64,000 nt of DNA, from the NCBI GenBank assembly GCA_002049455.2, contig KV918762.1, positions 248,001-312,000 of the forward strand. Direction: 5' to 3'. Shown one piece after another: positions 34,951-45,951 of the stretch. The notes beneath the pieces are model-generated. The model worked only from the letters and a program-made list of their open reading frames with translations, was not told where the DNA came from and made no database searches. The translations under genes and the position numbers were made by a program. Every line of letters begins with the position of its first letter. The stretch's first letter is position 1. This stretch comes from Porphyra umbilicalis. Its lineage: Eukaryota; Rhodophyta; Bangiophyceae; Bangiales; Bangiaceae.

Positions 34951-36573
34951 TCAACCACGGTTGGGACCCACGACCGCCCGGCCACCAAGCCGAGCACCGT
35001 GCACGTTCTCAACCCCACTCGATGCACGATGGTATCCCCCCCACCCGACACCCCACACCCGCCGCCACCCCTCCATCACTGCCGCCGCTGCCTGCTTGCC
35101 GCCCCCCCCCACCGCCGCCAGCGGTAGCGCTATGCCCGTCGCGGCGTACAACGCCCGAAGAGGGGCTGTTGCAGCGGCCCCCACTGTCGGGTGCACCGCG
35201 TACGCGCTGACACGCACGCCGGCAGGGCCAGCCGAGAACTCCCCTGCCATCGTCAGGGGAGCATAGAGGCCCCGCCGCCGTACGCGCGTGACATCCGTGA
35301 CGGTTAAGGGGGTTGATAAGACGGCGGGCGATGCCAAGCATGTCGCGTTGGCGGCGTCTGCCGCTGAGGTCGCTGCCATGGAGTCGATGCCTGTCAACAT
35401 GTCACCGGCAACAACGGCATCAGCACGCACCCATCGGTCCCCAACAGCAATGTAGTGCCCGCCGGAAAGCGTGACATCGTATAACGTGCCTTCGTTCTCA
35501 GCAAATGCCGCAACCAGGCGCACGAACTCGTGGTCTCCACGTGCTTCGGCATGCGCCGACGCATACACCGTCGACCAGCCCTCGTCGCATTTGCCGCAGC
35601 GCAGGGCGTCCCCGATTGTCACATCCTCCATAGCCACCATCCCCCGCCCGCGGACGGTAACTGGCGCCCTTGCAGGAAAGCACTGGTATCCCCAATCCGG
35701 CACCGGCGAAGGTGACGGCGGCACATCAACCGACAGCAGCCCCCCAGCGGGTGGTGCCCTCCCCGGCGTTGGTGCCAGTCGCCCCGCATCTGCCGACGAG
35801 CGTGCGTAGACGCAGTGTCGCTCGGCAGGGTCGACGACCCAGACGACTCGATTCCCCGGCCCGAGGTGCACTCCGAGTTTGGTCGCCGAGACAGTGTCGT
35901 TGGGACCAAGTGCCGCAAAAATGAGGACGGTCCGGCGGGGATAGATCGGTGTGACCGCCAATGGGGGGCACCAGAGGCTGCTGTCGCGGGCGATCGCTAC
36001 ATGCACGTCCAAAAAGTGAAGGCCCTGGACGATGCGGACGGCTTCGGGGTTTGCTGCTAGGAGAGGAGAGAGGTCTTCCATGCGACTGGAGGCAGCCGAC
36101 GCCCCAGACAGCAGCGGGGCGCGGGAAGAGAGGAGCGCCCCGAGGGCCGTGCCCGGAGGGATGCTGCCAGCCGGCGCGACGTCGCACGCGTGGCCGTCGA
36201 CCGACAAGGCGTGGAAGGGAAGGAGTGTCACGCCCGGGCGGCCGGGCGCGGGCGCCGTGCCTCGCACGGTCAGCGAGTTGGACGCGCAGGAACCAGTTCG
36301 GGTCTCTGAGACAACCCAGTACGTAGTGACGATGTCAGCGAGCGGGTAGGGGATGGGCGTTGGGCTGGTCGCCTGCCTGACGGTCACATGGGCGACAGCC
36401 GTCGCGCCACTGTCCGCGGTAAGGCCAGCCAGCGACACTCGGGGGATGACAGAAACGCCACTGCTAGAGCTCCCATGCCAGAGGCGCCAAAGGGCGACGC
36501 CGGCGCCGAGCGTAGAGACAACCGCCGCGCTCAAAGCGCGGCGGCCGGGCGGAGTGGAGCGGCTGCCCGACAT
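34951..36573 (-). CDS. Membrane-anchored Hedgehog-type Hint-domain protein
   Basis: A single-exon gene of 540 residues. Residues 12-33 form a hydrophobic segment (LSAAVVSTLGAGVALWRLW) after a basic start, suited to a signal anchor. Residues 40-290 are an unrecognised extracytoplasmic-like region. The Hint domain spans about 298-460. It opens with Cys298 in QCFPARAPVTV, the self-splicing nucleophile position, continues with MEDVTIGDAL, then SGGH373 at the position of the Hedgehog TxxH motif (Ser in place of Thr), and closes with GLYAPLT (435-441) and VSAYA (455-459), the end typical of Hedgehog C-domains. A further 80 residues include APLRALY, which in Hedgehog proteins follows Hint. Hint domains cleave the chain before the Cys; here that would release the N-terminal region. 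Activity is inferred. A secreted or membrane-linked autoprocessing protein is the best reading. Confidence 0.8.
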   Translation of the reverse strand: MSGSRSTPPGRRALSAAVVSTLGAGVALWRLWHGSSSSGVSVIPRVSLAGLTADSGATAVAHVTVRQATSPTPIPYPLADIVTTYWVVSETRTGSCASNSLTVRGTAPAPGRPGVTLLPFHALSVDGHACDVAPAGSIPPGTALGALLSSRAPLLSGASAASSRMEDLSPLLAANPEAVRIVQGLHFLDVHVAIARDSSLWCPPLAVTPIYPRRTVLIFAALGPNDTVSATKLGVHLGPGNRVVWVVDPAERHCVYARSSADAGRLAPTPGRAPPAGGLLSVDVPPSPSPVPDWGYQCFPARAPVTVRGRGMVAMEDVTIGDALRCGKCDEGWSTVYASAHAEARGDHEFVRLVAAFAENEGTLYDVTLSGGHYIAVGDRWVRADAVVAGDMLTGIDSMAATSAADAANATCLASPAVLSTPLTVTDVTRVRRRGLYAPLTMAGEFSAGPAGVRVSAYAVHPTVGAAATAPLRALYAATGIALPLAAVGGGGKQAAAAVMEGWRRVWGVGWGGYHRASSGVENVHGARLGGRAVVGPNRG

Positions 36574-37056
36574 CCGTCGGCTCTGCCAGGCAAATGACCT
36601 CGCACCGACCTAGTCACTTTGTCGCCGGTGTCGTCGTTCGTTCACTGCTCTGTGGTGGACGCGGTGAGCGGGGTCGTAGTCCAGCAAGCTGCGGCTTTAA
36701 CGGGAGAGCACCGGCTTTCTGGCTCGTCCCGTAGAGCGGCTGAACGAAACCGCTGGCCAACGGCCACAGAACCTCGCCTCAGTGCACACTCATTCTGTTG
36801 GTGGATGTGTAGCAGCGCAGCGCACATGAGTGGACGGACGTGGCTTCTCAAGCGGTCTCTGTCGCACGGGAGTGCGAGAGCGCTCCTGTAGTGCATGCAG
36901 CCTGACACCTGAGGCACATATTTTCGTCATCAATCCCGACCAGTTCGTGGTTGCATGCTCGTCGCGAGACCACAGGGTCGATGTCGCGAGTGCAGCGAAC
37001 GTGGCGCCGGCTCAGTGTCCATCTGATACCGCTGTCTGCGGAGGTCTGATCCTGGA
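36574..37056. other. Upstream flank of the Hint gene, nothing recognised
   Basis: This holds the presumed promoter of the minus-strand Hint gene. No ORF with a family match, no TATA-like box and no repeat boundary is visible. Composition is close to the window average. Confidence 0.4.
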
Positions 37057-37200
37057 CTCCTATTCCGTCCAACGTGGCTCATCAAGGCCTTGTCTTGATC
37101 AGGCCTCACCAAGGGTATCACCTGGTCTCCTATTTATTCCGTCCGACGTGGCTCATCAAGGCCTTGACTTGACCAGGCCTCACCAAGGGTATTAGTTATG
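37057..37200. repeat. Tandem duplication (~70 bp x2), each ending in a MULE-like terminus
   Basis: A unit reading TATTCCGTCC..CGTGGCTCATCAAGGCCTTG occurs twice, at 37,057-37,126 and 37,127-37,200, with a few differences. Each copy ends with AGGCCTCACCAAGGGTAT (37,101 and 37,175). That 18-base sequence is the terminus of the Mutator-like element at 53,037-53,573. After the second copy, similarity to that element's left end continues for about 45 bases (through CCACGAATACG). The locus therefore holds at least one truncated end of the same family. No matching opposite end was found nearby. Confidence 0.7.
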
Positions 37201-37767
37201 ACCACGAATACGTTATCCTCGTCCGGAAACCGTACTTGATTCAGAGGAAACGTCAAATGAAGTCCATACACAACGAGTATCAAGTCATCCGTACTAGGGA
37301 GATCGATCGGCATCTGAGCCATCGACCGTAGCCAATAATGCAAATAAGACAGCTGAGCGAAAACCGGTTGACATGATTGGTTGTCCACCCAGTTATCGGT
37401 TTTATAGCGGTTTGAAGTCAATTTGTATTTACTTCTGAATGATCATATAACCCCTGGACTGACCCTCGAGTTGACACTAAGTTCTGCACTATCGAGAGAC
37501 CGTTGACCCTGGCCGCACAGAATTCTGAGGCTCGACACCCAGCCGATGTGTGTTTTGCCGTCCCCACCCCCCCCCACAGAGCACCCAATTCGCTGGTCAT
37601 GTCACCGTACATACAACGACCAAATGTCTCGCTGCTGCGGACAGCAGCGGTGAGCTGTGGCATGACCAGACGTGGTCGTGGTCGTGATTTCCCAAGGTCA
37701 TCCCGCCCCCCCCCAATAAACCCGGAAACCCAAGGTCAGGTCACCACTTAAAATAAGAAATACAAAA

Positions 37768-37877
37768 AACCGGTTGAGCCGGTTCGTCGTCTCCGAAACT
37801 GGTTTGATCCGGTTTGGCCATTCTTGCCAGTTTAAACCGGTTTCAACCGGTTTCTGGAAACCGGTTGCCCATCCCTA
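37768..37877 (-). mobile_element. hAT-like transposon terminus with repeated AACCGGTT motifs
   Basis: Read leftward from 37,877, the sequence starts TAGGGATGGGCAACCGG, which closely resembles the [C/T]AGGGATGGGCAA ends of many hAT transposons. Behind it AACCGGTT-type octamers are repeated about six times within 110 bases, as subterminal transposase-binding repeats often are. Neither a partner terminus nor an 8-base target duplication could be found; GTATTAAC follows directly outside. It is most likely a solo end left by truncation or deletion. Confidence 0.55.
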
Positions 37878-40800
37878 GTATTAACTGCTGGTCGACATCG
37901 TCTCGATTACGTACCACACTACTGGGGTGCGCAAAGGGTGTACTGGGGCGTACTGCGGCCTAGAATTTGTACCCAGAAAGTGAAATCAATGCTGGGGTGG
38001 CGCGGGCTCCACTGGCCTCTCACCAGCCCGTGGAAACGCAGGCTACAAGTGGCGCCCTCAGTCCTGGTGTTGTCCCCGCCGACGGCGGTGGGATTCGGCG
38101 GGATTCCCCATCATGTAGCCTCGCCGGATCGCTAATGTAGCCTCACCGGGTCGAAAGGGAATTTTCGTGATTGAGACGATTCAATGCCTCGATGCAAGGC
38201 CTGGACGAGACTGGTCACGGATCAACTCCGACGGTTCATCGCTGGATTTCTGGAACGCTGCGCTGCGCTCTACGTGGCCCTCACTGAACACTCGATGATA
38301 CCCCAGGTTAGATCTCATCGTAACGACTGCATCTGCTTACAAGGCTGCGGCCACTCGAACGCGTCCGCTTCGTCGATGCCAACGTCGACGGACTCTCCAT
38401 CGACGCCTGATACGCACCCCCCCCCCACACCGGCCGCAGTTGCTCACGGGCGCCCATGCCCCCACTCCGTCAATGCCCTACACACACCCACCGCCAGCAA
38501 TCAATCGGCCGGTCACATCTCGTAGTAACTGACGTCACCGGCTTGCAGACTGCGCCCTCGGCCACCCATCCAACTAGTTGACAGTAAAGTAACCCTCTCA
38601 AGAACGCCCCTAAATCGAGTGTAGAAGCTACTTGTCAGCCGAGGTGTCATACTTCAGTGTGCTGTTCTGTCAACCATCCGCCATGTGGAGAGCTGCAAGC
38701 CTTGTGTGTGGACCCAGCACTCCTCACCATCAGTTGTGCGGAGGGCGGCACGCCTTATGCGGGGATCTCGACCCTCATTTGTTGACACTGTGAGCCTTAC
38801 TGGGCGGTCAATGGTCATCTGTTCTCACAGACATAGGCTTGGATCGGATCCTTAGTGGCCGCGTTCTGACTACCCGTTTCTTCGGGCGATCATCGATTGG
38901 TGCAGCGTATGTCGCTCTTCGGAGGGTCAGCCGACGTGGAAGCTCCCCGGGGAACGGCGTCCAGTGGGCTATTGGCCCTCAATGGTACCACCTGGCCGTG
39001 CCCCCCACCCTCCGGCAGCCCTCGCGAACCCCCGCCCCCCTGCACCCCATGCGCCTTAAAGGCGTTCGGACGCGGTACAGCTACCGCTGACGGCAACCGC
39101 TGTCGTCGCGCATGAAGGAGGGGCCGGGAGTCACGCCGGCGTCAAGGCTTCCTCTACCGCGTACGGATCCTGTCACGCCCGAGCAGAGCGTCGTTGACAC
39201 CCCCCTCGCCCGTCTTGCATTATTAGTTCTCAAGTACGTTCAGTGTCGTGAGGACTAGTAGGACAACGAGAGTGGTATGATGAGTGCACTGCGTATCGTT
39301 TGGTCCGCCGTTCTCTCTCCGTAAATGTGCACCCGTCCAGTGATGTGCTTCTTCTCTCTCTGCCCATGTGGCCTTTGCCGCCACCTCTTCCCCTGGTGCC
39401 GCTCTTCTCCTACTGCCTGTTTCCTGCCCACTGCTCTTTTCCCTCCGCTGCCTCCTTTCCCAATGCTTCCCCTTTTAGCCCTACTGCCCATTGTTCTCCT
39501 ACTGTACCATGTATTTCTACAGTCTCATTCGATCCTACGGCCCCTGCTACCCCTACAGTCGTTGCGGACGGCGCGGATGCGGACGGCGAGGTGATGGGCG
39601 CTGCATGTGCTGATCTCCCTGCCCTTGCTTCGTTCTGGCTCTTTATGTGCGGTTCGGGTTGGGTGGCGAGTTGCGGGGGAAGAGCGCGAGGAGGTAGGAA
39701 GAGGGTGTACTACCCCCAGCCAGAGGGCGCTACAGAACCATAAAAGACGCTTCTGTTTTCTGCAACGTATTCAGCTGGTGCGGCCCTGTACGACAGCTCT
39801 CCAGCTGGCATCACGTATCAGACCGCTGATTGAATACGAATCCAGCCCAGGCACGCTCGCAATCGTGGCGCCAAGGGGGGCCACGTGACTTGTCTCAGCA
39901 GGTGCGGTGATGCCCCCAATTGGAGCTGTGAGGGGGGGGGGGGGCAGCTCCCGGACATGTCGTTGAACAGTGCCAGAACCGTGTTGGCCGCGTACTGTTG
40001 CTCTAAAATGCGAATATGCCATCTATACTGATAGTGTAGACACTGAGGGAAAGCGGGGTCGAATATGGCCCAGTACAGCCATTTCAGACGTACTGGCACC
40101 AATCTGAAAACCGCCGGGGTAAGTCCCCAAGTAGCGTGGTACGGAATTGCGACGATCGGTTAACCTTGTCAGGAAGTAACAATTTTTATGAGGAAACGCC
40201 CATATGGATAACCGAATTTGGTTGTTGGTCTCACGTTTATCGCAGCCGATCAATTTGCTGTCCATGGGGAAGCAAATGACAGCATGCCCGCCGGGACATC
40301 GAAATGCGCTCGACATAAGCAAGTGGGTGCTGACGCCCATTGCTTGTGCTCAAAACACTAGCACTGGCCATGGCACTCGTGTGTTGCACGCATCCAAGGA
40401 CCACACGGCCATCTTGTAACCCGAAAGGCCGGAGGTAGCACACTAAAGTCTATCTCATTTTATTAGTCCTATGGAAAAACGGCTCTGGTTTCGGCGCATG
40501 TACATCAATCGACCCCAAACTTCGTAGACGTATCAGAGGGTGGCCCGCGGGTCCTCAGAAGAAAAAACGGAGCACGAAGCGCAGCACATCCCACCCGTTG
40601 ATGCCCACTTCCGCATTCGTATCGATCAGGGGCATCCGATCCGCCCGATTCTCGACAGCACCCGATTTATGACTGACCAAATCGGGAGGAACGCAAGGAC
40701 AGGGAGGCTATGTTTTCAGCCTCGTGATCGAGATCTCGTCATGGAGAAGGACCAAGGACGGTGGCAGCTGACCAAAGGAAGAGAATTCACAGTGAACAAG

Positions 40801-42190
40801 TATCTGAGAAGCGTCAGCCATATCAACTTACTGGCAACGGCCTCCGACTAATGCGCACAGCTGGACGCCCACCGGCGTCGGCGGCATGCTGCCCTGGCTG
40901 TCGGCGCCGGCTGCCACCGCCCCCGCACGCGCGCCGTCTGAGCGCAGTGCCGCCTCCGTCCCCTGCCCCCCCCCCCCCCCACCCGCCCACGCTCGGGCCC
41001 TTCTGGTGGTGGGCCGGCGCGGTTGGCCCGTGCGGGCTGTGGGGTCGGCAACGGGGCGTTGGATGTAGGCGCGGTGGCGGATACGGTTGCGATCGCAGCG
41101 CCGCCGCCGGCAGCGGCGGGTGCAGCCGTAGCGCTGACGCCGCTTGCCGCGGCGGGTGCGGCGCACGCGACCACGTCCGCGGTTGGAGCTCGCCCGTCGC
41201 CGGCGGCGTCAGCCGCCGCGCTGAAGTGCAGAGCGCCGCTCGTCGCCACCGGCGCGACGCTCGTCACCGCCGACGCAAAGCAACTGCAGTTGCGGAGCAG
41301 CTGTTCCCCCAACCCCCCCCCACCCCCCCCCCGCCCCCCCCCCACATAGCGCTCCCCGGCGGCGCCGTTGCTTTTCTGGAGCGAACAGTTCGCTTCGGCC
41401 ACCGGTGCAGTGGCACACACACGTTGCCCCACGACGGCGACCGCGGGAGGCTCGACAGCGACGGCGGGGGAAGGGTGGGGGGGTAAGTGTGCGATGGCGC
41501 TTGAGCCACTCAGAGAGGCTTTCGAGGGCATTCTTGGATTTAATTTGGGAGTGCCCATGCACAGGCGCTCATTGGCTTCCGACGAAGCGCGCGACTCGAT
41601 GCACTGCCGGATCTCGTGAGATCGAATGTCAGAAGTCGCGCAAGAGATCGCACTTCTGGATGAGCGAACTTTTAAGTAGCCTCCCAATGTCATGGGATCG
41701 CTGCAACAAAACGTTTACGCTTCTTCTCGACATACTCTTTACGGACGTCTACCTTCGGCAAGTGGGTTTGGAGCGCTGCGCAGAATAGTGCACTCGAATG
41801 CACGAGGTATGTGAACATGGGACAAATGCGAGAAACGGTGCTGTGACCTCGTGCGGCTCGCCCAGTGTGCCGGAAGGCCTGAAAACGATGCGTCTGAGCC
41901 GTATCTTTTCGACATAGGTGTGCCGTTGAAGGGCTTCCTACAGAAGAATGCGTACCATTTCTTGCAGTAAAAAGGTTTGGCGGGTCTCTATCCCTTGTTT
42001 GAAGACTGCTTGTCATTTGCGGTCGTAGCGGCGGAGTTCTGGTCTCTTCAAAAAAAGTGCGGTTCTCAGAGGACTAATAGAGTGAGACAGACTTTAGTAG
42101 CCGAGTGCCTCGGTACGCATTGCATGAAGTAGAGTGCATTCTCGCCGGCAGGCCTGACGTACGCTAGACACATTTCTCGGGCAGAGAACC
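37878..42190. other. No recognised gene; several low-complexity tracts
   Basis: Short frames at 39,818-40,340 (minus) and 40,540-40,851 (plus) have fairly protein-like composition but no family match. The first is split over two frames. From 40,860 to 41,350 the DNA is CCG/GCC-rich, with long C tracts near 40,968-40,982 and 41,310-41,344, and all frames there are chance openings. A CT-rich zone with repeated CTACTGCC modules lies at 39,340-39,560. I cannot support a gene here. Confidence 0.4.
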
Positions 42191-42283
42191 CGTCCTGGAC
42201 GCACAGCGCACCATTGTGGCGCGGAGAGAATTTGACCGTCCTGGACGCACAAGCGCACCATAGTGGCGCGGAGAGAATCTGAC
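42191..42283. repeat. Tandem repeat, 46/47-bp unit, two copies
   Basis: The unit, which starts CGTCCTGGACGCACA and ends GCGCGGAGAGAATTTGAC, is present at 42,191-42,236 and 42,237-42,283, differing at three positions. It lies about 580 bases upstream of the Ulp1-like gene. No function can be assigned. Confidence 0.75.
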
Positions 42284-42863
42284 ACAGGCTTGTCACCGTC
42301 GAATTGCCCTGGGCGCACTGACGGCGCTGTCCATGGAGACGTTGTCGCACTCAGACGTCATGCACAGGGCGTGCGCACGGGCTGTAGTTGGTGCGACACC
42401 ACTCTATCTGCCGAGCACATGGGCGGGCGCTTCATGGAGTTGACGTCATTCTCACCCGCTTCTCTGCCCTGCGCTGTGTGGAGATGAGGTCGGAAGTACA
42501 AGATATGGCAGATAGAGGCACCTAGTTTGCTGTCATGGTCACAAATGTGCTCATCATATTAAAAAGGTCAGTTTAATGGACAGTATTAAATTGTTTTACC
42601 AGTTTGTGACGATGCGTCCTGCAATTTACATCGCATGCAATTTCAGCCATATTTGGTAGTAAGTTTTCTTCTTGTCAATTGGGGATTTTTCTCTCCGCTG
42701 TCAGATATGCTGCACTCGCGCTGGTCGGCTTTCGCTCAGGCTGTTTACTGTGCGACTTCCGTTGTGGCGAGGCCGTCATTGCTCGCGCCTTGCTCGACAG
42801 AGACCACGTTGCTCGCGCCTTGCTCGGCAGAGACCGCGTTGCTTGGTGCCGGTCCGTGCCAAC

Positions 42864-44425
42864 ATGTTGACGCCGAGAGGTAAGCGGCCTGGGACGGGAG
42901 CGGTGGTTGATGTTGACACCTTGCCGGAGCCCCGGCGTGTACGCAGCGGAGACGTCATCTTCCGCTACTCTCGGGGGCCATGGAGCCCCGTGCAGGTCAC
43001 ACAAGATGACTACATGAGTTTGGCCTACGGGGTGGACATCCGTGATGCCGTCCTTGATGCTCTTGCCATGTACTTTTTGATAGAGGAGCTGCCCGTCACG
43101 CATTCGAAAGAGTGTCTTGTTTTTGGTAGTCTGTTCTACCGCATGTTGTGCTTGGGAGGGCCTTCCAAGGTCGCCACTATGACGCGTTCTGTCAACGTGT
43201 TTGAGTACTCCACATGGGTGTTTTTCTTACGTGAGGAAGGGCATTGGTGGACTGGAGTTCATTCAGACGTGCCCCGGTTAGAGAGGGCATTGTCGCTCAG
43301 TGCGGGTGGAGCCGTACATACCGGCACACCCGTGGCGACGCTGGCCTTCTTAACTCACTCAGTGGTTATCCGAGGGGCTCACGTGTGCGCTCTAGGCTTC
43401 TCGGTTGGATGCGGACCGAGATCTTGCAGCGTGGGCTGTGTGAGAGCACGAAGGGGGAGCCAGCCAGCGACTGGGTGAGCTCGTGTGTGTCTATCGTGAC
43501 ACCGCCAGTCCCCCAACAGAGGGACGGACATGATTGCGGTGTCTTTGCTTTGTCTTTCTTTTTTTCTTTCTTTTCTTGCGAGAAGGGTCGTCGATGTGTT
43601 TTGCTTCGTGCCGATGACGAAGGGTGGTCTGCTTGGCAATATTTGTTTGTTTTGAAGAACCACGCTGAGCTTAGGGCCGTCTGCGGGAAGCTGATTGAGC
43701 GTGGAGATGACGGTACTACAGCGGAGGTTGCTGTGCGGGCGGTGGCAATCGTAGGTGTGACGGCCTGCGAGGCGGGCGACGTCGTCATGACGTGCAACGG
43801 GGATGCTCCCTCTTTGGCGGTCGGCGCGGTTCAACCCACTGGCTCGTCGGGACCTCTTGCGACTCCCTCTTCCCGGACTCAAGAGCCTCAGACGGGGAGT
43901 GTCCGAGCTGACCAAGCCGACACTCCGTGGAGCCCTTCGAACCGCAGCCAGTTTCCTGCTTCACCTCTTCTGACCGCTCCCCTCTTTCGAGGCTCGACGA
44001 CGCTGCCCGTCGTCAAGGATGAGGCGTCTCCCCCTCCCACCACCCTGGCGCCTTCTGCACCCGTGCACCCAAACGCTGCCCAAGAATACCCCCCCCTCCC
44101 CGTTCGCCACCCTTCGCCACGGGTCCAGGCACCCGCTGCCAGCGTGGGCTTCTCCCCCATAGGCTTCCGCGGCCCGCAACCGGCCAAGCCAACCGCTGCC
44201 GCTTTCCTGACAACAGGACCAGCGGGGGCCGCCCCATGCCTCTCTGCGCGTGGCGGCGTAGAGACACGTCGCGTCGAGGTAACGAGCACCACTGCGGTGG
44301 CGTGGCTCGCCGCCTTCGATAAGTGGGGACTCGACTTCGAGCGCGACGCGGCTCTCGAGGTTATCGCAGTGTTCTCGCGCTGCGAGGGGCTCTTGCCGTC
44401 GTTTTTGACGCACTTCTCTAAATGA
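42864..44425 (+). CDS. Ulp1-like (peptidase C48) cysteine protease, apparent frame change
   Basis: Ulp1/SENP proteases remove SUMO from targets; related ones are carried by some MULE and CACTA transposons. From the ATG at 42,864 the first frame gives DDYMSLAYGVDIRDAVLDALAMYF (the usual start of the fold), SLFYRML, and GHWWTG with the catalytic His. The rest of the domain, NSLSGYPRGSRVRSRLLGWM then PQQRDGHDCGVFAL with the catalytic Gln and Cys, lies in a different frame that stays open to 44,425. The change falls near 43,350, where both frames align to the family on either side. An intron is not obvious, so a frameshift (mutation or sequencing error) is likely. The residue that should be the catalytic Asp in the LDSL-type motif reads Asn. 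A Pro/Ser-rich tail of about 200 residues follows. Whether it is host or transposon-borne is undecided. Confidence 0.65.
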
Positions 44426-44610
44426 TTTATCAAGAACTGCCCGCCGGTCACCCTGAGGGTCTGTCTTAACGACGCGTGCACGGAGTGCACAAGTGCGTGC
44501 TAGCCAATGGGAACGCGACGTTCCAATCACGCCCCAATCACGTCGACCAGTTTGGACATTATTGGAGTGATCGGGTGACCCGCGCACGAACGGACTTACC
44601 GTCCGAAACG

Positions 44611-44656
44611 GGCCGAAACGGGCCGATTCGGGCCGATTCGGGCCGATCCGGGCCGA
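44611..44656. repeat. 10-bp tandem repeat (GGCCGATTCG-like)
   Basis: The decamer GGCCGANNCG is repeated four to five times with variation only at the two middle positions (AA, TT, TT, TC). It abuts the left arm of the hairpin at 44,653. Confidence 0.8.
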
Positions 44657-44711
44657 GCACGTTCACGTGTGCGAGAGTTTTGAAAAATCTCGCACACGTG
44701 AACGTGCTCGG
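44653..44711. repeat. Perfect 24-bp-arm inverted repeat (hairpin)
   Basis: The arm beginning CCGAGCACGTTCACGTGTGC (44,653-44,676) returns as an exact reverse complement at 44,688-44,711, with an 11-base A/T-rich loop (GTTTTGAAAAA). It includes CACGTG-type cores. It lies about 230 bases after the Ulp1-like stop codon, so it could affect transcription end or be a small palindromic insertion. Confidence 0.85.
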
Positions 44712-45056
44712 AAAGGAAATAGCCTGTTGGGCGGCCCTGCATCTGACACGAATGATTGGACGAGAGCTCTCTTCGGATCATGTCGTGCGGCCACGTGACT
44801 GCGATGAGGCGAATCCTCATCGGCGGGGCCCGCTTGCGTGGTTGCGGCAACGTATCAGGCGCGCTGTGTCCGAAACTTCCTTGAGATCGCTGTGAGATGC
44901 GATCTGTCCACTCCAGATGCCGCGTTTCAAACAATCTAATCAGGACAGTTTCGGTGGCCCGTCAAGACAGCGGTTGTCGAATCACGCGTGCTCGACGGAC
45001 TTATATTCATATTCGGACCCAATCACGTGCACGTGCTCGCGCCGTCAAGACACAGC

Positions 45057-45087
45057 CTGAGAGCATTCCCACCAATGTCGGGCCAAC
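45057..45087. repeat. 31-bp dispersed repeat (left copy)
   Basis: The 31 bases beginning CTGAGAGCATTCCCACCAAT are found again, exactly but inverted, at 55,247-55,277. Sequence on either side does not align obviously. GTTGGC/GCCAAC motifs cluster near both copies. Confidence 0.7.
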
Positions 45088-45160
45088 GCCATATTGGGCA
45101 CACGTTGCAGAAACGTGTCTCAAATTCGCCGTTGGCCAGTTCTCGGTGCGGGTAACAATG

Positions 45161-45870
45161 TTCCCTGGCCTTTAGGACAGGGTGCTCTCAAAGTGTAGTG
45201 ATGCACACATATGCTTAGATCAAGGGACTTGCTCTCCGTTTCAGAGGTGGCAGTCTGCATTCGTGTCCTCAGGGATCTGAGGGCGTGTCAGTGTTGGAAG
45301 GGTCGCGATGACGCTAAAAACGAATGGAGTTACGTGGCTGAGAAGGACTGTCCTGCCACAGGGGTCACTGGACCCGGACGGCGCCTGCCCCCGTGCCCCC
45401 TCTACCGCCCCGAGTTGCGCGCGGTGACCGTGCGCAGCGACTTCCGGGGCTTGACGCGCCCACTATTACCAGCGAGTAATCGTGCCTGCGCGCCGTCTTC
45501 TGTTGCGGCGGCGCGTCGGCGTTTGCTGACACCATCTGGCGGCGCGGTTACAGGCGCCTCGTCGCGCGGCGATCAGTCCCACCCGCCCGCCCGTGCGCCG
45601 TTTCGGCCGCCCTGCCCGCCGTGCGCAGATGCGCTGCGCGGCGGAGTGACGGCCTCGCACGTGGGCGCGGCGCGACGCCGGCGGGGGCCACCGCAGCGGC
45701 GGTGGCGGCACCCCTTTTCCCACCCGACGCCCCACCCACCACGGCAACGTGGCTGTACGTGCCCCCGTGCGCGTTCGCGGCCATAGAGCCGGCCGGCGTG
45801 CCCGGTGTCAATGCGTCGCCGAGCGCGCCACCGTCCTGAAGGCCGGGGTATTGCACGCACGTGCCTGGAA
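45161..45870 (+). mobile_element. Helitron2-like non-autonomous element, copy 4
   Basis: Complete plus-strand copy: TTCCCTGGCC start, CCCTGGCCTTTAGGACAGGG hairpin, displaced complement (GTCCTGAAGGCCGGGG) and hairpin tail to GCCTGGAA. It is nearly identical to copy 6 along its whole length, including the unusual CGCCCACTATTA segment near 45,460. The two are the youngest pair in the window. A 191-codon frame (45,211-45,786) shared with copy 6 is best read as a by-product of GC-rich sequence. Confidence 0.8.
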
Positions 45871-45951
45871 TCGAACGTGCACGCGGCGTTGCCAACCGAG
45901 GTCAACCGAGTTAAAACGCGAATCTACTTGCGTCGGATTCGGGGTCGGAGC

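Noticed and set aside
34951-36573. Hint domain as an intein within a host protein
   Set aside because: The C-terminal end lacks the intein HN-C/S/T junction and instead shows the Hedgehog-type GLYAPLT and SAYA endings.
42864-44425. Ulp1-like gene as the protease of a Polinton/Maverick
   Set aside because: No capsid, DNA polymerase B or integrase-like gene is found near it, and the PQQRDGHDCGVF motif fits Ulp1/SENP.
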